Assembly: GCA_030617815.1 (NCBI GenBank)
Contig: JAUWUS010000009.1
Coordinates: forward strand, 1-43,473
Reading direction: 5' to 3'
Length of the DNA stretch: 43,473 bases
Source: Gammaproteobacteria bacterium
GTDB lineage: Bacteria > Pseudomonadota > Gammaproteobacteria > UBA6429 > Thiohalophilaceae
This document shows, piece by piece, positions 25,203-34,037 of the stretch. The translations under genes and the position numbers were made by a program. Position 1 is the first letter of the stretch. Each line of letters begins with the position of its first letter. Under the pieces are notes generated by a model, which saw only the letters and a list, made by a program, of their open reading frames with translations, was not told the DNA's origin and ran no database searches.

Positions 25203-26003
25203 ATGGAAAAACACGATCTTAAAGAATTACTCGATCCGGTGATACAAATTGCGTATCAGGCAGGAAAAGTGATTATGGAAGTTTACGATGCAGGTTTTTC
25301 CATTGAACAAAAGTCCGATCAGACCCCCGTCACCGAAGCTGACATGGCTGCAAATAATGTGATTGAGTCCAGTCTTAAAGAGTTAACACCGCACTTACCT
25401 ATATTGACAGAAGAAGCCAGACCGATATCCTTTTCAGAACGGCAAACCTGGCCACGCTACTGGTTAATTGACCCGCTTGATGGTACTCGTGAATTTATAA
25501 AACGTAATGGTGAATTCACCGTAAATATTGCTTTGATTGATGGTGATCAATCGGTGATGGGAGTGGTTTATGCGCCGGTGATTGGTGTTTTGTATTATGC
25601 TGCTAAAGGTCAGGGTGCATTTAAACAGGAAAGTACAAATAAACCTGAACCCATCCATGTGCGTGAAAAGTGTTCCGGAAAAACAGTCGTTGCATGTGGT
25701 CGCTCACATCCAACGGAAGAAATTAAACGCTTTCTTACAAACTTAGGTGAGCATGAAATTATTCGTGTTGGCAGTGCTTTAAAATCATGTTTGGTTGCTG
25801 AAGGCAAAGCCGATCTTTATGCCCGACTTGGGCCTACTTCGGAGTGGGATACAGCAGCAGCACAATGTGTAGTGGAAGAAGCTGGTGGTGCCATTACGGA
25901 TACCAATATGCAACAACTGCTTTATAACACCAAAGATGATTTATTGAATCCGCATTTTTTTGCGGCCGGAGATAAGTCTATTAACTGGTCTGATTTTTTA
26001 TAA
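25203..26003 (+). CDS. cysQ: 3'(2'),5'-bisphosphate nucleotidase CysQ
   Basis: A 266-residue magnesium-dependent phosphatase of the inositol monophosphatase fold that turns PAP, the by-product of PAPS use, into AMP. The metal-binding motifs are clear: E-A (in L-T-E-E-A-R) near residue 68, W-L-I-D-P-L-D-G-T-R-E-F at about 86-97, and E-W-D-T-A-A-A-Q near 216. I choose ATG 25203 over the GTG at 25194, both without a strong ribosome site. Its job matches the APS kinase and sulfotransferase at 39-42 kb, which would generate PAP. Confidence 0.94.
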   Translation: MEKHDLKELLDPVIQIAYQAGKVIMEVYDAGFSIEQKSDQTPVTEADMAANNVIESSLKELTPHLPILTEEARPISFSERQTWPRYWLIDPLDGTREFIKRNGEFTVNIALIDGDQSVMGVVYAPVIGVLYYAAKGQGAFKQESTNKPEPIHVREKCSGKTVVACGRSHPTEEIKRFLTNLGEHEIIRVGSALKSCLVAEGKADLYARLGPTSEWDTAAAQCVVEEAGGAITDTNMQQLLYNTKDDLLNPHFFAAGDKSINWSDFL

Positions 26004-26038
26004 AATTACACGGTTATCTGGCTTCTTGTTATCCGTGT

Positions 26039-26233
26039 TTAGTGATCGTCGTAAACCGACATTAGCGTTTTGAGTTCGGCAAGTACTTGCTGACATTCTT
26101 CCGGACTAAGATCGTCCGTTAAAGCAACCGGATGGCCTGATTCAAGCGTTTGAATAGAGGCGCGAACCGCGTCACAACCGGCTTCACAGACGGCTTCAAT
26201 GCGTTGGTTAATTTTTAGGGAAGATGTAGGCAT
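26039..26233 (-). CDS. Conserved small hypothetical protein (64 aa)
   Basis: A short soluble acidic helical protein. The pattern I-N-Q-R-I-E-A-V-C-E-A-G-C-D-A-V-R-A-S-I with two cysteines four apart, then L-S-P-E-E-C-Q-Q-V-L-A-E-L-K, looks conserved and resembles short gammaproteobacterial proteins of unknown role. Three cysteines in 64 residues could mean metal binding. It lies between tRNA-Phe and the convergent cysQ. Confidence 0.65.
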   Translation of the reverse strand: MPTSSLKINQRIEAVCEAGCDAVRASIQTLESGHPVALTDDLSPEECQQVLAELKTLMSVYDDH

Positions 26234-26303
26234 ATACTAGATAACGGCACTGTCAGCAGAAATATTAATCATTAACCGCTATCTGATAGGAAAAGAATTA
26301 AAG

Positions 26304-26379
26304 TGGTGGCCGGACCTGGAATCGAACCAGGGACACGAGGATTTTCAATCCTCTGCTCTACCGACTGAGCTATCCGGCC
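26304..26379 (-). tRNA. tRNA-Phe (GAA)
   Basis: Read on the minus strand, the acceptor arms GGCCGGA and TCCGGCC pair, with encoded CCA at 26304-26306. The D-arm (GCTC..GAGC), anticodon arm GAGGA-TTGAAAA-TCCTC with anticodon GAA, and T-arm with GTTCGATTC are all present. 76 bases. It lies downstream of mutY-yggX on the same strand. Confidence 0.97.
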
Positions 26380-26427
26380 ATCAACAGCCGCGTATTAGAC
26401 GTGATCACAGGCCTGAGGTCAAGTTGA

Positions 26428-26694
26428 TTATTCCGGGGTATAGCCCTCGACTTGTGCGGAACCGTCACCAAAAAAGAATTTTTCCATCTCTTGCTCAAGA
26501 AACTTGCGGTGTTTAGGGTCGATTGCGCTGAGACGGTTTTCATTCATCAGCATGGTTTGTTGTTTCATCCACATTTTCCAGCCTTCCTTGCTGACATTTT
26601 CCAGAATGCGTTGGCCAAGTTCACCCGGATAAGGGGCTTTATCGAGCCCTTCGGCTTCTTTTTTCAAAATGACGCAGTTTACTAATTCACCCAT
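26428..26694 (-). CDS. yggX: Fe(2+)-trafficking / oxidative protection protein YggX
   Basis: An 88-residue protein with the YggX pattern throughout: V-N-C-V-I-L-K-K-E-A-E-G-L at 5-17, P-Y-P-G-E-L-G at 21-27, W-K-M-W-M-K-Q-Q-T-M-L at 39-49, and F-F-F-G near 73. Cys7 is the residue linked to iron-sulfur cluster protection. Its start overlaps the end of mutY by 8 bases, the usual gammaproteobacterial arrangement. It helps protect iron-sulfur clusters, such as that of MutY, from oxidation. Confidence 0.95.
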   Translation of the reverse strand: MGELVNCVILKKEAEGLDKAPYPGELGQRILENVSKEGWKMWMKQQTMLMNENRLSAIDPKHRKFLEQEMEKFFFGDGSAQVEGYTPE

Positions 26695-27754
26695 CAGGGA
26701 TACTCCTATTTAATATTTTGACCACTGGTGCAGGCAGCCCAAGTGATTCAGGTCGCAGCGTGTTATACCAGACTCTGTTTGTCGCTTCCATCACATGATT
26801 TGCAGGGCCTTTGACTCGACTGATAACAGGGGTGATATCGAGGTGAAAATGGCTGAAAGTGTGGCGAAAAACAGGTTGAGCTTCGGTGTTCTGAATGAGC
26901 AGTCCCAGTTGTTGCTTGCACCACTGTTCGATGCTGTCACTTTTCCCATCATTGTCCGAGTACTCGGGCAGGCTCCAGAGCCCGCCCCAAATGCCGCTGG
27001 GTGGGCGTTGCTGCAATAGCACATCACCGGCTTCATTTTGCAGGATCAGCATTTGAGTTGCTTTCACTGGCAGGGTTTTGCGCTTTTTAGGGGTTGGATA
27101 GAGGGAAACGTCGTTTTGCTGGTGAGCTGCGCATAAATCGATGACCGGGCAGGCAGAACAGTTCGGTTTACGTGCGCAAGCAGTGGCACCGAGATCCATG
27201 ATTGCCTGAGTGTAGTCGGTGAGCTGGTGATCAGGTGTGAGTGATTCGGCCAGTTCCCATAATTTATTTTCAACATCCTTTTTTCCTGGCCAGCCTTCAA
27301 TAGCATAAAGCCGGGTGAGTACTCGCTTCACGTTACCATCAAGGATTACGTGTCGCTGCCCTAAGGACTGCGCTAAAATTGCGCCAGCGGTTGATGGTCC
27401 AATACCGGGTAAGGCTAAGACCGCATCAAATTCTTCTGGAAACTGAGCTTTGTGTTCATCATGAATAATTTGCGCCGTTTTGTGCAGGTTGCGGGCACGA
27501 GCGTAATAACCAAGGCCCGTCCAGAGATGCAGCACTTCATCCTGACTGGCATCCGCCAAAGACTGAATATCGGCAAAGTGGGTCATAAAACGTTCAAAAT
27601 AAGGAATGACGGTGGCAACCTGTGTTTGTTGCAACATGATTTCCGAAATCCATACACGATAAAGACTGCGGTTTTGTTGCCAGGGCAGATCATGGCGGCC
27701 ATGTTTAGCGTGCCACTGGAGTAACAAGTGGCTAAAAGTATTTTGTTTTTGCAT
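26687..27754 (-). CDS. mutY: A/G-specific adenine DNA glycosylase MutY
   Basis: A 355-residue DNA repair enzyme removing adenine opposite 8-oxoguanine. Glu38 in W-I-S-E-I-M-L-Q-Q-T and Asp139 in I-L-D-G-N-V-K-R-V-L are the catalytic pair, with the helix-hairpin-helix L-P-G-I-G-P-S-T-A-G near 115. The [4Fe-4S] ligands are Cys193, Cys199, Cys202 and Cys208. The first gap is five residues instead of the six usual in E. coli-type MutY, so the loop is one residue short. The C-terminal NUDIX-like 8-oxoG recognition domain is present (L-L-Q-Q-R-P-P-S-G-I-W-G-G-L-W-S near 250). Middle gene of asmA-mutY-yggX. Confidence 0.95.
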   Translation of the reverse strand: MQKQNTFSHLLLQWHAKHGRHDLPWQQNRSLYRVWISEIMLQQTQVATVIPYFERFMTHFADIQSLADASQDEVLHLWTGLGYYARARNLHKTAQIIHDEHKAQFPEEFDAVLALPGIGPSTAGAILAQSLGQRHVILDGNVKRVLTRLYAIEGWPGKKDVENKLWELAESLTPDHQLTDYTQAIMDLGATACARKPNCSACPVIDLCAAHQQNDVSLYPTPKKRKTLPVKATQMLILQNEAGDVLLQQRPPSGIWGGLWSLPEYSDNDGKSDSIEQWCKQQLGLLIQNTEAQPVFRHTFSHFHLDITPVISRVKGPANHVMEATNRVWYNTLRPESLGLPAPVVKILNRSIPDG

Positions 27755-27766
27755 TTGGATTATATT

Positions 27767-29848
27767 TTAAAATGGCAAAAGTTTTTTAAGTTTATCATCT
27801 AATTTTTTTTGTAAATCTTCTTTTGCTTTTTCTTTTATTTCGCTCTCGTGTTTTTTGATTTCTTTTTTTACCAGTTGTTTAAGGACTTTTTGGAAGTCTA
27901 CTTTAATCCTGGGTTCGTCAAAACTGCCGCCAATATGAATGTCTAATGGAATAGCTTTCATTTCATCGAAAGAGGTGCTGGCTTTAATATCAGTTGATGA
28001 GGTGAATTTCACTGATGCAGTATAATTAATTTTTTCTTTTGCTATATCAACGGTGCCACGTCCGGCAATGCGAGAGAGTGGCGTTGATGCGCGTAAATCC
28101 TTGTTGTTTAAAATGCCTTTTTTAATAATCGCGCTGGCTCTGAGTTTAGCAATTTTTGTTTCTGCCGGTTTAGGTGCAACAGGAGTCGTTTTACCTTTTA
28201 TTTTCGCGTTTAATACGTTTAACTGGTGGTTAAGATCAAAGCCTTTTAGCGTACCGTTTTTCAGGTTAAGTTTTAATTTTCCGTTTAAATTTTGTTTTAA
28301 CTGAGACAGCTTTAGCCCGGAGGTGTTGAAGCTGGCAACAATAGTGGTTTGTCCTTTGAGTTTATCTTTGCCAGTTAAATCTTTGAGTAACTTTCCTGCT
28401 TTTATATTTTTTATGTTGAGGTTGCCGGACAATAAAGCGTTGTTTTTGACCTTTTTAATAGTAAAGTCACTTTTAACTGTTGCCGCGTAACCTTGTATGG
28501 TTAATGGTTTGATATGTATTTTCCCATTTTTTGCATGGGCAACAAGACTCAGATTTTTCCAGTGTGTTTTTTTAATTTGTAATTTTTTTATTTTAACGCT
28601 GGCATCTGCATTAAATGCATTTAATAAAGCAACAGGAATTAATATGGCTTCTTTCATCTTTTTATTTGCTTTTTTATTTTTTGTTTTTTTGTCTGTTGTT
28701 GGTTTAGGTAAATAGCGATCGAGGTTAATGTTATCAACAACAAGATTAACCGCAGAAGATCCGGGCATGGGTTTGAGTTTTGCATTGCCAACGATATTTG
28801 TATCATCGAGTGATAGTTCTATATTTGTTAATTTGATTTTTTTTAATGAACCTTTTATATCCAGTTGCGCACTTAATTGCGTTAAGGTTTTTTTATCGGC
28901 CATGTCAGGGAGTTTAATTTCAAAATTTTCTGCAATGTTTCGCAGATTAAATGTGTGCAGAGTAATATGGCTGTTTATATAAGGACTCGAGAGCAGTTTT
29001 TCAGCAGAAACCCGTGTTTGCAACTTAAGCGAGTTTTCTGAGAGATTTAATTCTTTAGTATTAAATGTTTGTTTATCAAGATCGAGCTGCATTAACGCAC
29101 TGTTAAACTGCGGCGTCAGATGTTGTTTTAGTGTTGCCAGTTTTAGTTCAGAAGCGAGTTGCGTATCGTAAAAGGAAAATTGTTTAAGGTCAGATGAGAA
29201 AATGATTTCACTTTTGAATTTAATCCGGGCATCCAGTGTTTTTTCCTGCAGATGAAATTGCAAATTAAAAGGTACTTTAGTTGCCGGTCTCAATTCGCCG
29301 ATGCTGAGTTGCACATCTTTAATACTGATTTTTTGTTTTTGTTGTTGATCGTGCCAGTTAAACTGAGCGTTTTGAATTTTAACACCATTTAAAGCAATGG
29401 CGGCGAGTATGTTCTGGCGGCTGTCTTTTTGTTTATCCGTCTTGATGGGTGTTTTAGTTGTTGTGAAATCATCCCAGTTATTGACGCCTTGTTTGTTTTT
29501 GGCCAGGTTGAGCTCTAAGCCGTCAATTACAATAGTATCGGCTTCAAGTTGTTGTTTAAAGAGAGGCAAGAGTTTTACCCGTACCTGTAAGTGAGACATT
29601 TGTGCGAAAGGTTGTTTGCCAAAACCTTTTGCGTTACTGATTTTTATTGCGCCTAAATCAATTCCAATCCAGGGAAAAAAAGATAATGAAATATCGCCCG
29701 GAATGGATAATTCACGCCCTGTTTTATCCTTAACCAGGGTGATGAGCTCTTTTTTGTAATCGTTCGGGTCAAAAATAGTCGCAAAACCAACAGCGGCAAT
29801 AATTAGAAGAATGATCAGAGAGAGAGAAATTTTTAATAAAAGTTTCAT
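27767..29848 (-). CDS. AsmA family outer-membrane assembly protein
   Basis: A 693-residue protein anchored by one N-terminal membrane helix (residues 4-25), with a large periplasmic beta-rich, AsmA/Tam-like body. The AsmA N-terminal pattern is clear: F-D-P-N-D-Y-K-K-E-L near 26 and G-R-E-L-S-I-P-G-D-I-S-L-S-F-F-P-W-I-G near 44. The C-terminal AsmA_2 part includes G-R-G-T-V-D-I-A near 595 and I-P-L-D-I-H-I-G-G-S-F-D-E-P near 640. The C-terminus is a Lys/Glu-rich helix. These proteins are linked to lipid transport to, or assembly of, the outer membrane. It begins the operon with mutY 12 bases downstream. Confidence 0.9.
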   Translation of the reverse strand: MKLLLKISLSLIILLIIAAVGFATIFDPNDYKKELITLVKDKTGRELSIPGDISLSFFPWIGIDLGAIKISNAKGFGKQPFAQMSHLQVRVKLLPLFKQQLEADTIVIDGLELNLAKNKQGVNNWDDFTTTKTPIKTDKQKDSRQNILAAIALNGVKIQNAQFNWHDQQQKQKISIKDVQLSIGELRPATKVPFNLQFHLQEKTLDARIKFKSEIIFSSDLKQFSFYDTQLASELKLATLKQHLTPQFNSALMQLDLDKQTFNTKELNLSENSLKLQTRVSAEKLLSSPYINSHITLHTFNLRNIAENFEIKLPDMADKKTLTQLSAQLDIKGSLKKIKLTNIELSLDDTNIVGNAKLKPMPGSSAVNLVVDNINLDRYLPKPTTDKKTKNKKANKKMKEAILIPVALLNAFNADASVKIKKLQIKKTHWKNLSLVAHAKNGKIHIKPLTIQGYAATVKSDFTIKKVKNNALLSGNLNIKNIKAGKLLKDLTGKDKLKGQTTIVASFNTSGLKLSQLKQNLNGKLKLNLKNGTLKGFDLNHQLNVLNAKIKGKTTPVAPKPAETKIAKLRASAIIKKGILNNKDLRASTPLSRIAGRGTVDIAKEKINYTASVKFTSSTDIKASTSFDEMKAIPLDIHIGGSFDEPRIKVDFQKVLKQLVKKEIKKHESEIKEKAKEDLQKKLDDKLKKLLPF

Positions 29849-30125
29849 ATCGATTTAAAATCCTGATTAACGGCGTATGATAGTTTGAGTATAACGTGAA
29901 ATTTAAATCTTGCGATGCAAATCTATTGAGTTTTCTCTGGTAGACCTTGATACTTGCTATATTACGTGAAAGGTCGAATGTTGGGTTTAAAGCATGAAAT
30001 ACGTTAAAAAACGTTTTTTTACAATATTATTTTTGAACCGCGAAGTGAAACACGCAACGTGGGTATTGAAATAACATGGTTGTGGTAAGATTACGAAAGA
30101 AAATGGAAACAGGGATTTAAAGTAT
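29849..30125. promoter_or_regulatory. Divergent asmA/gspG upstream region
   Basis: 277 bases of AT-rich sequence that must hold both promoters. I see AAACGTTTTTTT near 30010 and scattered short palindromes but no clear -35/-10 pair and no dispersed repeat. Confidence 0.4.
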
Positions 30126-30554
30126 ATGAATAATTTAAAACAACGTCAGCAACGAGGTTTTACCTTAATTGAGATTATGGTTGTTGTTGTGATTTTAGGA
30201 ATTTTAGCAGCAGCGGTTGTGCCTAATATAATGAGCCGTCCTGAGCAAGCGCGAATTTCAAAAGCAAGACATGATATTACAGCATTGGAAAGTGCGCTTA
30301 ATATTTATAAGTTAGATAATTATCGTTATCCGAGTACGGATCAAGGTCTGGAAGCATTAGTAAAAAAACCTTCAGGTTCACCACAACCGCGAAATTATAA
30401 AAAGAATGGTTATATTAAAAAATTAAATAAAGATCCATGGGGCAAGGAATATTTATATCTTTTTCCCGGAACACATGGCGAGTTAGATCTTTATTCTTTA
30501 GGGAAAGATGGTATTCCAAGTGATGATGATATCGGGAATTGGAATATAGAATAA
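30126..30554 (+). CDS. gspG: Type II secretion system major pseudopilin GspG
   Basis: A 142-residue pseudopilin. A short basic leader ends in R-G with cleavage before F-T-L-I-E-I-M-V-V-V-V-I-L-G-I-L-A; the Glu at mature position 5 is present. The GspG features follow: Y-K-L-D-N-Y-R-Y-P-S-T-D-Q-G-L-E-A-L at about 56-73, D-P-W-G near 99, and the C-terminal calcium-site region S-L-G-K-D-G-I-P-S-D-D-D-I-G-N-W. It forms the periplasmic pseudopilus. No other gsp gene is adjacent, so it is an isolated copy here, with the rest of the system presumably elsewhere. Confidence 0.93.
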   Translation: MNNLKQRQQRGFTLIEIMVVVVILGILAAAVVPNIMSRPEQARISKARHDITALESALNIYKLDNYRYPSTDQGLEALVKKPSGSPQPRNYKKNGYIKKLNKDPWGKEYLYLFPGTHGELDLYSLGKDGIPSDDDIGNWNIE

Positions 30555-30555
30555 A

Positions 30556-30734
30556 GGCAGTCGTTAGTCATTAGTCTTAAGTCAAAATCAAACTCCGTTC
30601 GTGCTGAGCTTGTCGAAGCATGAACGTTTCGCATCATCCTTCGACAAGCTTACTTCGGCAGGCTCAGCACCCGCGGACGACGAACGGATGATACGTTAAA
30701 GGCGAATGGACTTATGACCAAAGACTTACGACTG
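30556..30734. repeat. CCGTTCGT-family dispersed repeat, copy 3
   Basis: Between convergent gspG and the acyl-CoA ligase gene. AGTCGTTAGTCATTAGTCTT and GACTTATGACC..GACTTACGACT form the outer flanks, with core units in both directions inside. The right core carries an extra GC-rich module (GCTCAGCACCCGCGGACGAC) also seen in copies 6 and 8. Confidence 0.85.
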
Positions 30735-30739
30735 ATTTT

Positions 30740-32545
30740 CTAATACATCGCCTCAATTTCTTTCTCATAGGCTTCCACCACTTTCGCACGTTTAATCTTT
30801 AACGTGGGTGTAACGAAGCCATCTTCAATGGTCCAGGGTTTTAACGACAAGGAGACCCTGCGAACTTTTGCGTAACCCGGGAAATCATGCAGTGCTTTGG
30901 CAATGGTTTTTAATATCGTCGACATGAGTTTTTTGTCTTTTAAACTTTCTATATCAAGTGGATCAAGTCCATGTTGTTGTGCCAGTTGTGGCCAGCTGTC
31001 ACCATTTAAAACAATGAGTGCACTGAGGTAAGATTTACCTTCACCCACAATGAGTGCCTGTTCAAAATCCTGCTCCAGGGTAATGGCTTGTTCCATATCA
31101 ACGGGAGGTACTTTTTCGCCATTCGACATAATGAGAATATCTTTAATACGTCCGGTAATATAAACAGAACGACCATCAATGCGCGCTTTATCGCCGGTGC
31201 GCAACCAGCCGTCTTCGGTCATCACTTCACTGGTGGCCTGATGGTTATTCCAGTAACCCAGCATGACCACGGGGCCTTTGATTTGTAATTCATCATTGTT
31301 GCCGATACGCAATTCCACACCGGGCATAATTTCACCAACACTGTTTGGAATATTTAGCGAAAAACTGTTCATGGTAACGGCAGGACTGCTTTCGGTCATA
31401 CCATAACCCTGAAAAATATTGATGCCTAAACCGACAAAGGTTTTGGCAACTGTTTCTGGCAACGCAGCGCCCCCTGAAGCAGCAATTCTTAACCTGCCCC
31501 CGAGCAGCTGTTGAACTTTTGAGGCAATCATTTTATTGAGTAATGGGTTAAGAACAGTAATGGGGCGAAACATGGCAGTTTTTTGTTTAAATTTAAAATG
31601 TTTCCAGCCGGTATTAACCGCAAGGTTAAAAATTGCACGTTTAACAAGGGAGCCTTTAGACAGCTTTTGTTGCATCTTGTCATAAAAGCGCTCAAAGATA
31701 CGTGGCACCGTGACAATCATAGTTGGTTTAATGGTTTGAAAATCTTCCGCGAGCTGTTGCACTGAACGGGCGTAACTGACCATTGCGCCTGCCATCATAG
31801 GCACGTAATAACCGATGGTGCGTTCATACATGTGTGATAAAGGTAAAAAGGACAATAGCTCTAGTGAGTAGGGGTCATCAATACCAATCTGTTTAAGCAG
31901 TGAATCAGCATCAAACAATATATTATGGTGACTTAACATCACACCTTTAGGTCGACCGGTGGTGCCAGAGGTATAAACAATGGTGGCTAATTTATGTGGA
32001 TCACCACCGCGCTCCTGTAAATGAGTAGGTTCATCCGGCAACCAGTTTTCAACCAGGCTGAGAATTTCATTTTGTTGCGAAGGATCAGCATGACTACTGC
32101 TTAATAAAACCACACGTTTTAAAGATGAATCTTCATCAATGTGTACGGATAAGTCCTGCCATTGTTTATCGTCATTAACCAGCAGCACTTTTACTCCGGC
32201 GTCATGTAAAATATAAGCCACATTGTCTGCACGATCATCGACATAAAGGGGAACCACAACGAGGCCCAGCCCTAATGCAGCTTGCTCAAAGGCGATCCAT
32301 TCGATGCTGTTTTTTAGCTGAATAGCAACACGGTCACCTTTGGACAAATTTTCCTTTTCCAGACCTTGTTGCCAACGGCTGGTTAAATCTGCCATTTGTT
32401 TCCAGTTTACTTCCGGCCAGGTTTTTGTCTCACGATCGAAATAGCGATAGGCGAGCCTGTCGGGTGAGGTTAGACAACGGATCCGAAATAAGCGGTCAAG
32501 GGTGCCAGCGGTGTCGCAAGATATAAGCTGTGGTAGAATTCGCAT
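30740..32545 (-). CDS. AMP-dependent long-chain acyl-CoA synthetase
   Basis: A 601-residue adenylate-forming ligase that activates a fatty acid to acyl-AMP and then acyl-CoA. The P-loop-like motif Y-T-S-G-T-T-G-R-P-K-G-V is at about 191-202, with Y-G-M-T-E-S near 360, W-L-R-T-G-D near 445 and the C-terminal lid G-R-I-K-D-I near 463. It is of the long-chain FadD15/FAA-type (about 600 residues, with L-P-L-S-H-M-Y-E-R near 243). It is soluble or membrane-associated. It diverges from thiS, and no partner gene defines the substrate. Confidence 0.9.
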   Translation of the reverse strand: MRILPQLISCDTAGTLDRLFRIRCLTSPDRLAYRYFDRETKTWPEVNWKQMADLTSRWQQGLEKENLSKGDRVAIQLKNSIEWIAFEQAALGLGLVVVPLYVDDRADNVAYILHDAGVKVLLVNDDKQWQDLSVHIDEDSSLKRVVLLSSSHADPSQQNEILSLVENWLPDEPTHLQERGGDPHKLATIVYTSGTTGRPKGVMLSHHNILFDADSLLKQIGIDDPYSLELLSFLPLSHMYERTIGYYVPMMAGAMVSYARSVQQLAEDFQTIKPTMIVTVPRIFERFYDKMQQKLSKGSLVKRAIFNLAVNTGWKHFKFKQKTAMFRPITVLNPLLNKMIASKVQQLLGGRLRIAASGGAALPETVAKTFVGLGINIFQGYGMTESSPAVTMNSFSLNIPNSVGEIMPGVELRIGNNDELQIKGPVVMLGYWNNHQATSEVMTEDGWLRTGDKARIDGRSVYITGRIKDILIMSNGEKVPPVDMEQAITLEQDFEQALIVGEGKSYLSALIVLNGDSWPQLAQQHGLDPLDIESLKDKKLMSTILKTIAKALHDFPGYAKVRRVSLSLKPWTIEDGFVTPTLKIKRAKVVEAYEKEIEAMY

Positions 32546-32627
32546 AATAATATTATTTTTTTAATTTATGATGATTTCAGGATATATCAATTTTTCCACT
32601 TCATCGACCAGTATTTTAGGGTAAAAC

Positions 32628-32828
32628 ATGCAAATCATTGTTAATGGCGAACAGCGCGATGTACTGGAAGGGCTCAGCGCAGCGCAGTTGGTTGAAGATA
32701 TGGACATAACCGGTAAACGTATCGCCATGGAAGTGAATCTTGAGATTGTGCCTCGCAGTGTTTATGCCGAGCATATTTTTAAAGCCGGTGACAAGGTCGA
32801 AATTGTTCATGCCGTGGGTGGTGGTTAA
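32628..32828 (+). CDS. thiS: Sulfur carrier protein ThiS
   Basis: A 66-residue ubiquitin-like protein ending in V-G-G-G, whose C-terminal glycine is adenylated and thiocarboxylated to deliver sulfur to thiazole. The N-terminal beta strand M-Q-I-I-V-N-G-E and R-I-A-M-E-V-N-L-E-I-V-P-R-S match the family. AGGG lies a few bases before the ATG. It is followed, after a dispersed repeat, by thiG. No TPP riboswitch is seen in the 82-base gap in front. Confidence 0.94.
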   Translation: MQIIVNGEQRDVLEGLSAAQLVEDMDITGKRIAMEVNLEIVPRSVYAEHIFKAGDKVEIVHAVGGG

Positions 32829-32865
32829 ATAGCCGGTTATCTTTCATTCATCGTCCACGGGTAAT

Positions 32866-32989
32866 CCGTTCGTCCTCGACTGCATGGACGCAGGAGGTAG
32901 GGCAACGCAGGAGCAGTTGCCGAGAGCCTGTCGAAGGATGGTGGTAGGTAAGGTATGTTCATGGTTCGACAGGCTCACCACGAACGGGA
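32866..32989. repeat. CCGTTCGT-family dispersed repeat, copy 4, between thiS and thiG
   Basis: The core arms at 32866 and about 32962-32988 enclose a special module (CGACTGCATGGACGCAGGAG at 32878-, then GTTGCCGAGAGCCTGTCGAA) that is also found, inverted, in copy 6 at 35.9-36.0 kb. Confidence 0.85.
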
Positions 32990-33041
32990 TTTTCACAGAA
33001 CTCTTAAAAATTAATATAGTTAGTAAACATCAGGTAAAACA

Positions 33042-33836
33042 ATGACAGATACAGTTCAAGACACGCCGCTGGTAATAGCAGGTAAAGAATATTCATCACG
33101 TTTATTAGTGGGCTCAGGTAAATACAAAGACAACGAAGAAACTCGCCTTGCCACAGAAGCAAGTGGAGCTGAAATTGTTACCGTTGCGGTGCGCCGCAGT
33201 AATATGGGGCAGAATCCAGATGAGCCGAATTTGCTCGATGCGATCCCGCCTGAAAAATACACTATTTTGCCTAATACCGCAGGTTGCTATAGCGTGGATG
33301 ATGCGGTGCGCACTTGTCGTTTGGCGCGCGAGTTATTAGACGGGCATAACCTGGTCAAGCTCGAAGTACTCGCTGATGAAAAAACGCTTTACCCTGATGT
33401 TATTCAAACGTTAAAAGCAGCTGAAATTTTGATCAAAGAAGATTTTGAGGTCATGGTTTACACCTCGGATGATTTAAAAATAGCCAAAGAGTTTGAATCC
33501 ATGGGTTGTGTTGCCGTCATGCCGTTAGCTGCGCCGATTGGTTCAGGTTTAGGAGTACAAAATCCTTACGGTATTCGTTTTATTATTGAAGAACTAACTG
33601 TACCGGTATTAATTGATGCCGGTGTGGGCACTGCATCCGATGCCGCGTTTGCAATGGAGTTAGGCTGTGATGGTGTATTAATGAATACCGCTATTGCCGG
33701 TGCACAAAATCCGGTGTTGATGGCTTCGGCAATGAAAAAAGCGATTGAAGCAGGACGTGAAGCTTATCTCGCAGGACGCATGCCACGTAAACGTTATGCC
33801 AGTGCATCGTCACCCATTGATGGAACATTTTTTTAA
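33042..33836 (+). CDS. thiG: Thiazole synthase ThiG
   Basis: A 264-residue TIM-barrel enzyme that builds the thiazole ring of thiamine from 1-deoxyxylulose phosphate, dehydroglycine and ThiS-thiocarboxylate. Family segments: [10 protein letters not shown] near 19-28, the Schiff-base Lys in L-V-K-L-E-V-L near residue 105, [10 protein letters not shown] near 160, [10 protein letters not shown] near 193 and M-N-T-A-I-A-G-A near 214. The ribosome site AGG lies before ATG 33042. Upstream thiS is the partner. Confidence 0.96.
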   Translation: MTDTVQDTPLVIAGKEYSSRLLVGSGKYKDNEETRLATEASGAEIVTVAVRRSNMGQNPDEPNLLDAIPPEKYTILPNTAGCYSVDDAVRTCRLARELLDGHNLVKLEVLADEKTLYPDVIQTLKAAEILIKEDFEVMVYTSDDLKIAKEFESMGCVAVMPLAAPIGSGLGVQNPYGIRFIIEELTVPVLIDAGVGTASDAAFAMELGCDGVLMNTAIAGAQNPVLMASAMKKAIEAGREAYLAGRMPRKRYASASSPIDGTFF

Positions 33837-33862
33837 AATAAAGTTGCAAGAGCAGTCTTTAG

Positions 33863-33928
33863 TCCGTTCGTTTTTCGTTCGTCCTGAGCTTGTCGAAGGA
33901 TGGTGGTTCGACAAGCTCACCACGAACT
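33863..33928. repeat. CCGTTCGT-family dispersed repeat, copy 5
   Basis: A compact copy between thiG and trmB: CCGTTCG, a partial second unit CGTTCGTCCTGAGCTTGTCG, then GGTTCGACAAGCTCACCACG. It is preceded by GCAGTCTTTAG. Confidence 0.85.
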
Positions 33929-33952
33929 GTGTATTTTTAAAGATGCTTTTAT

Positions 33953-34037
33953 CCCCCCTCCCTCAGGGAGGGGGTTAGGGGGAGGGGATATATATTAAAA
34001 TCACCCCACCCTAACCCTCCCCTTGAAGGGGAGGGAA
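33953..34037. repeat. G-rich inverted repeat with G-quadruplex motif on each strand
   Basis: On the plus strand, 33966-33987 has four G-runs (3,5,5,4) separated by A, TTA and A. On the minus strand, 34004-34022 has four G-runs (4,3,3,4) separated by A, TTA and T. The two halves are inverted copies around an AT-rich middle, and local hairpins also form (CTCCCTCAGGGAG, CTCCCCTTGAAGGGGAG). It is non-coding, about 60 bases before trmB. Confidence 0.85.

Noticed and set aside
32546-32627. TPP riboswitch before thiS
   Set aside because: Only 82 bases separate the acyl-CoA ligase gene from thiS, and neither of the two conserved THI-box cores can be found.
33745-33978. 77-aa plus-strand frame over the end of thiG
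   Set aside because: Out of frame with thiG and extending into repeat copy 5; a shadow.
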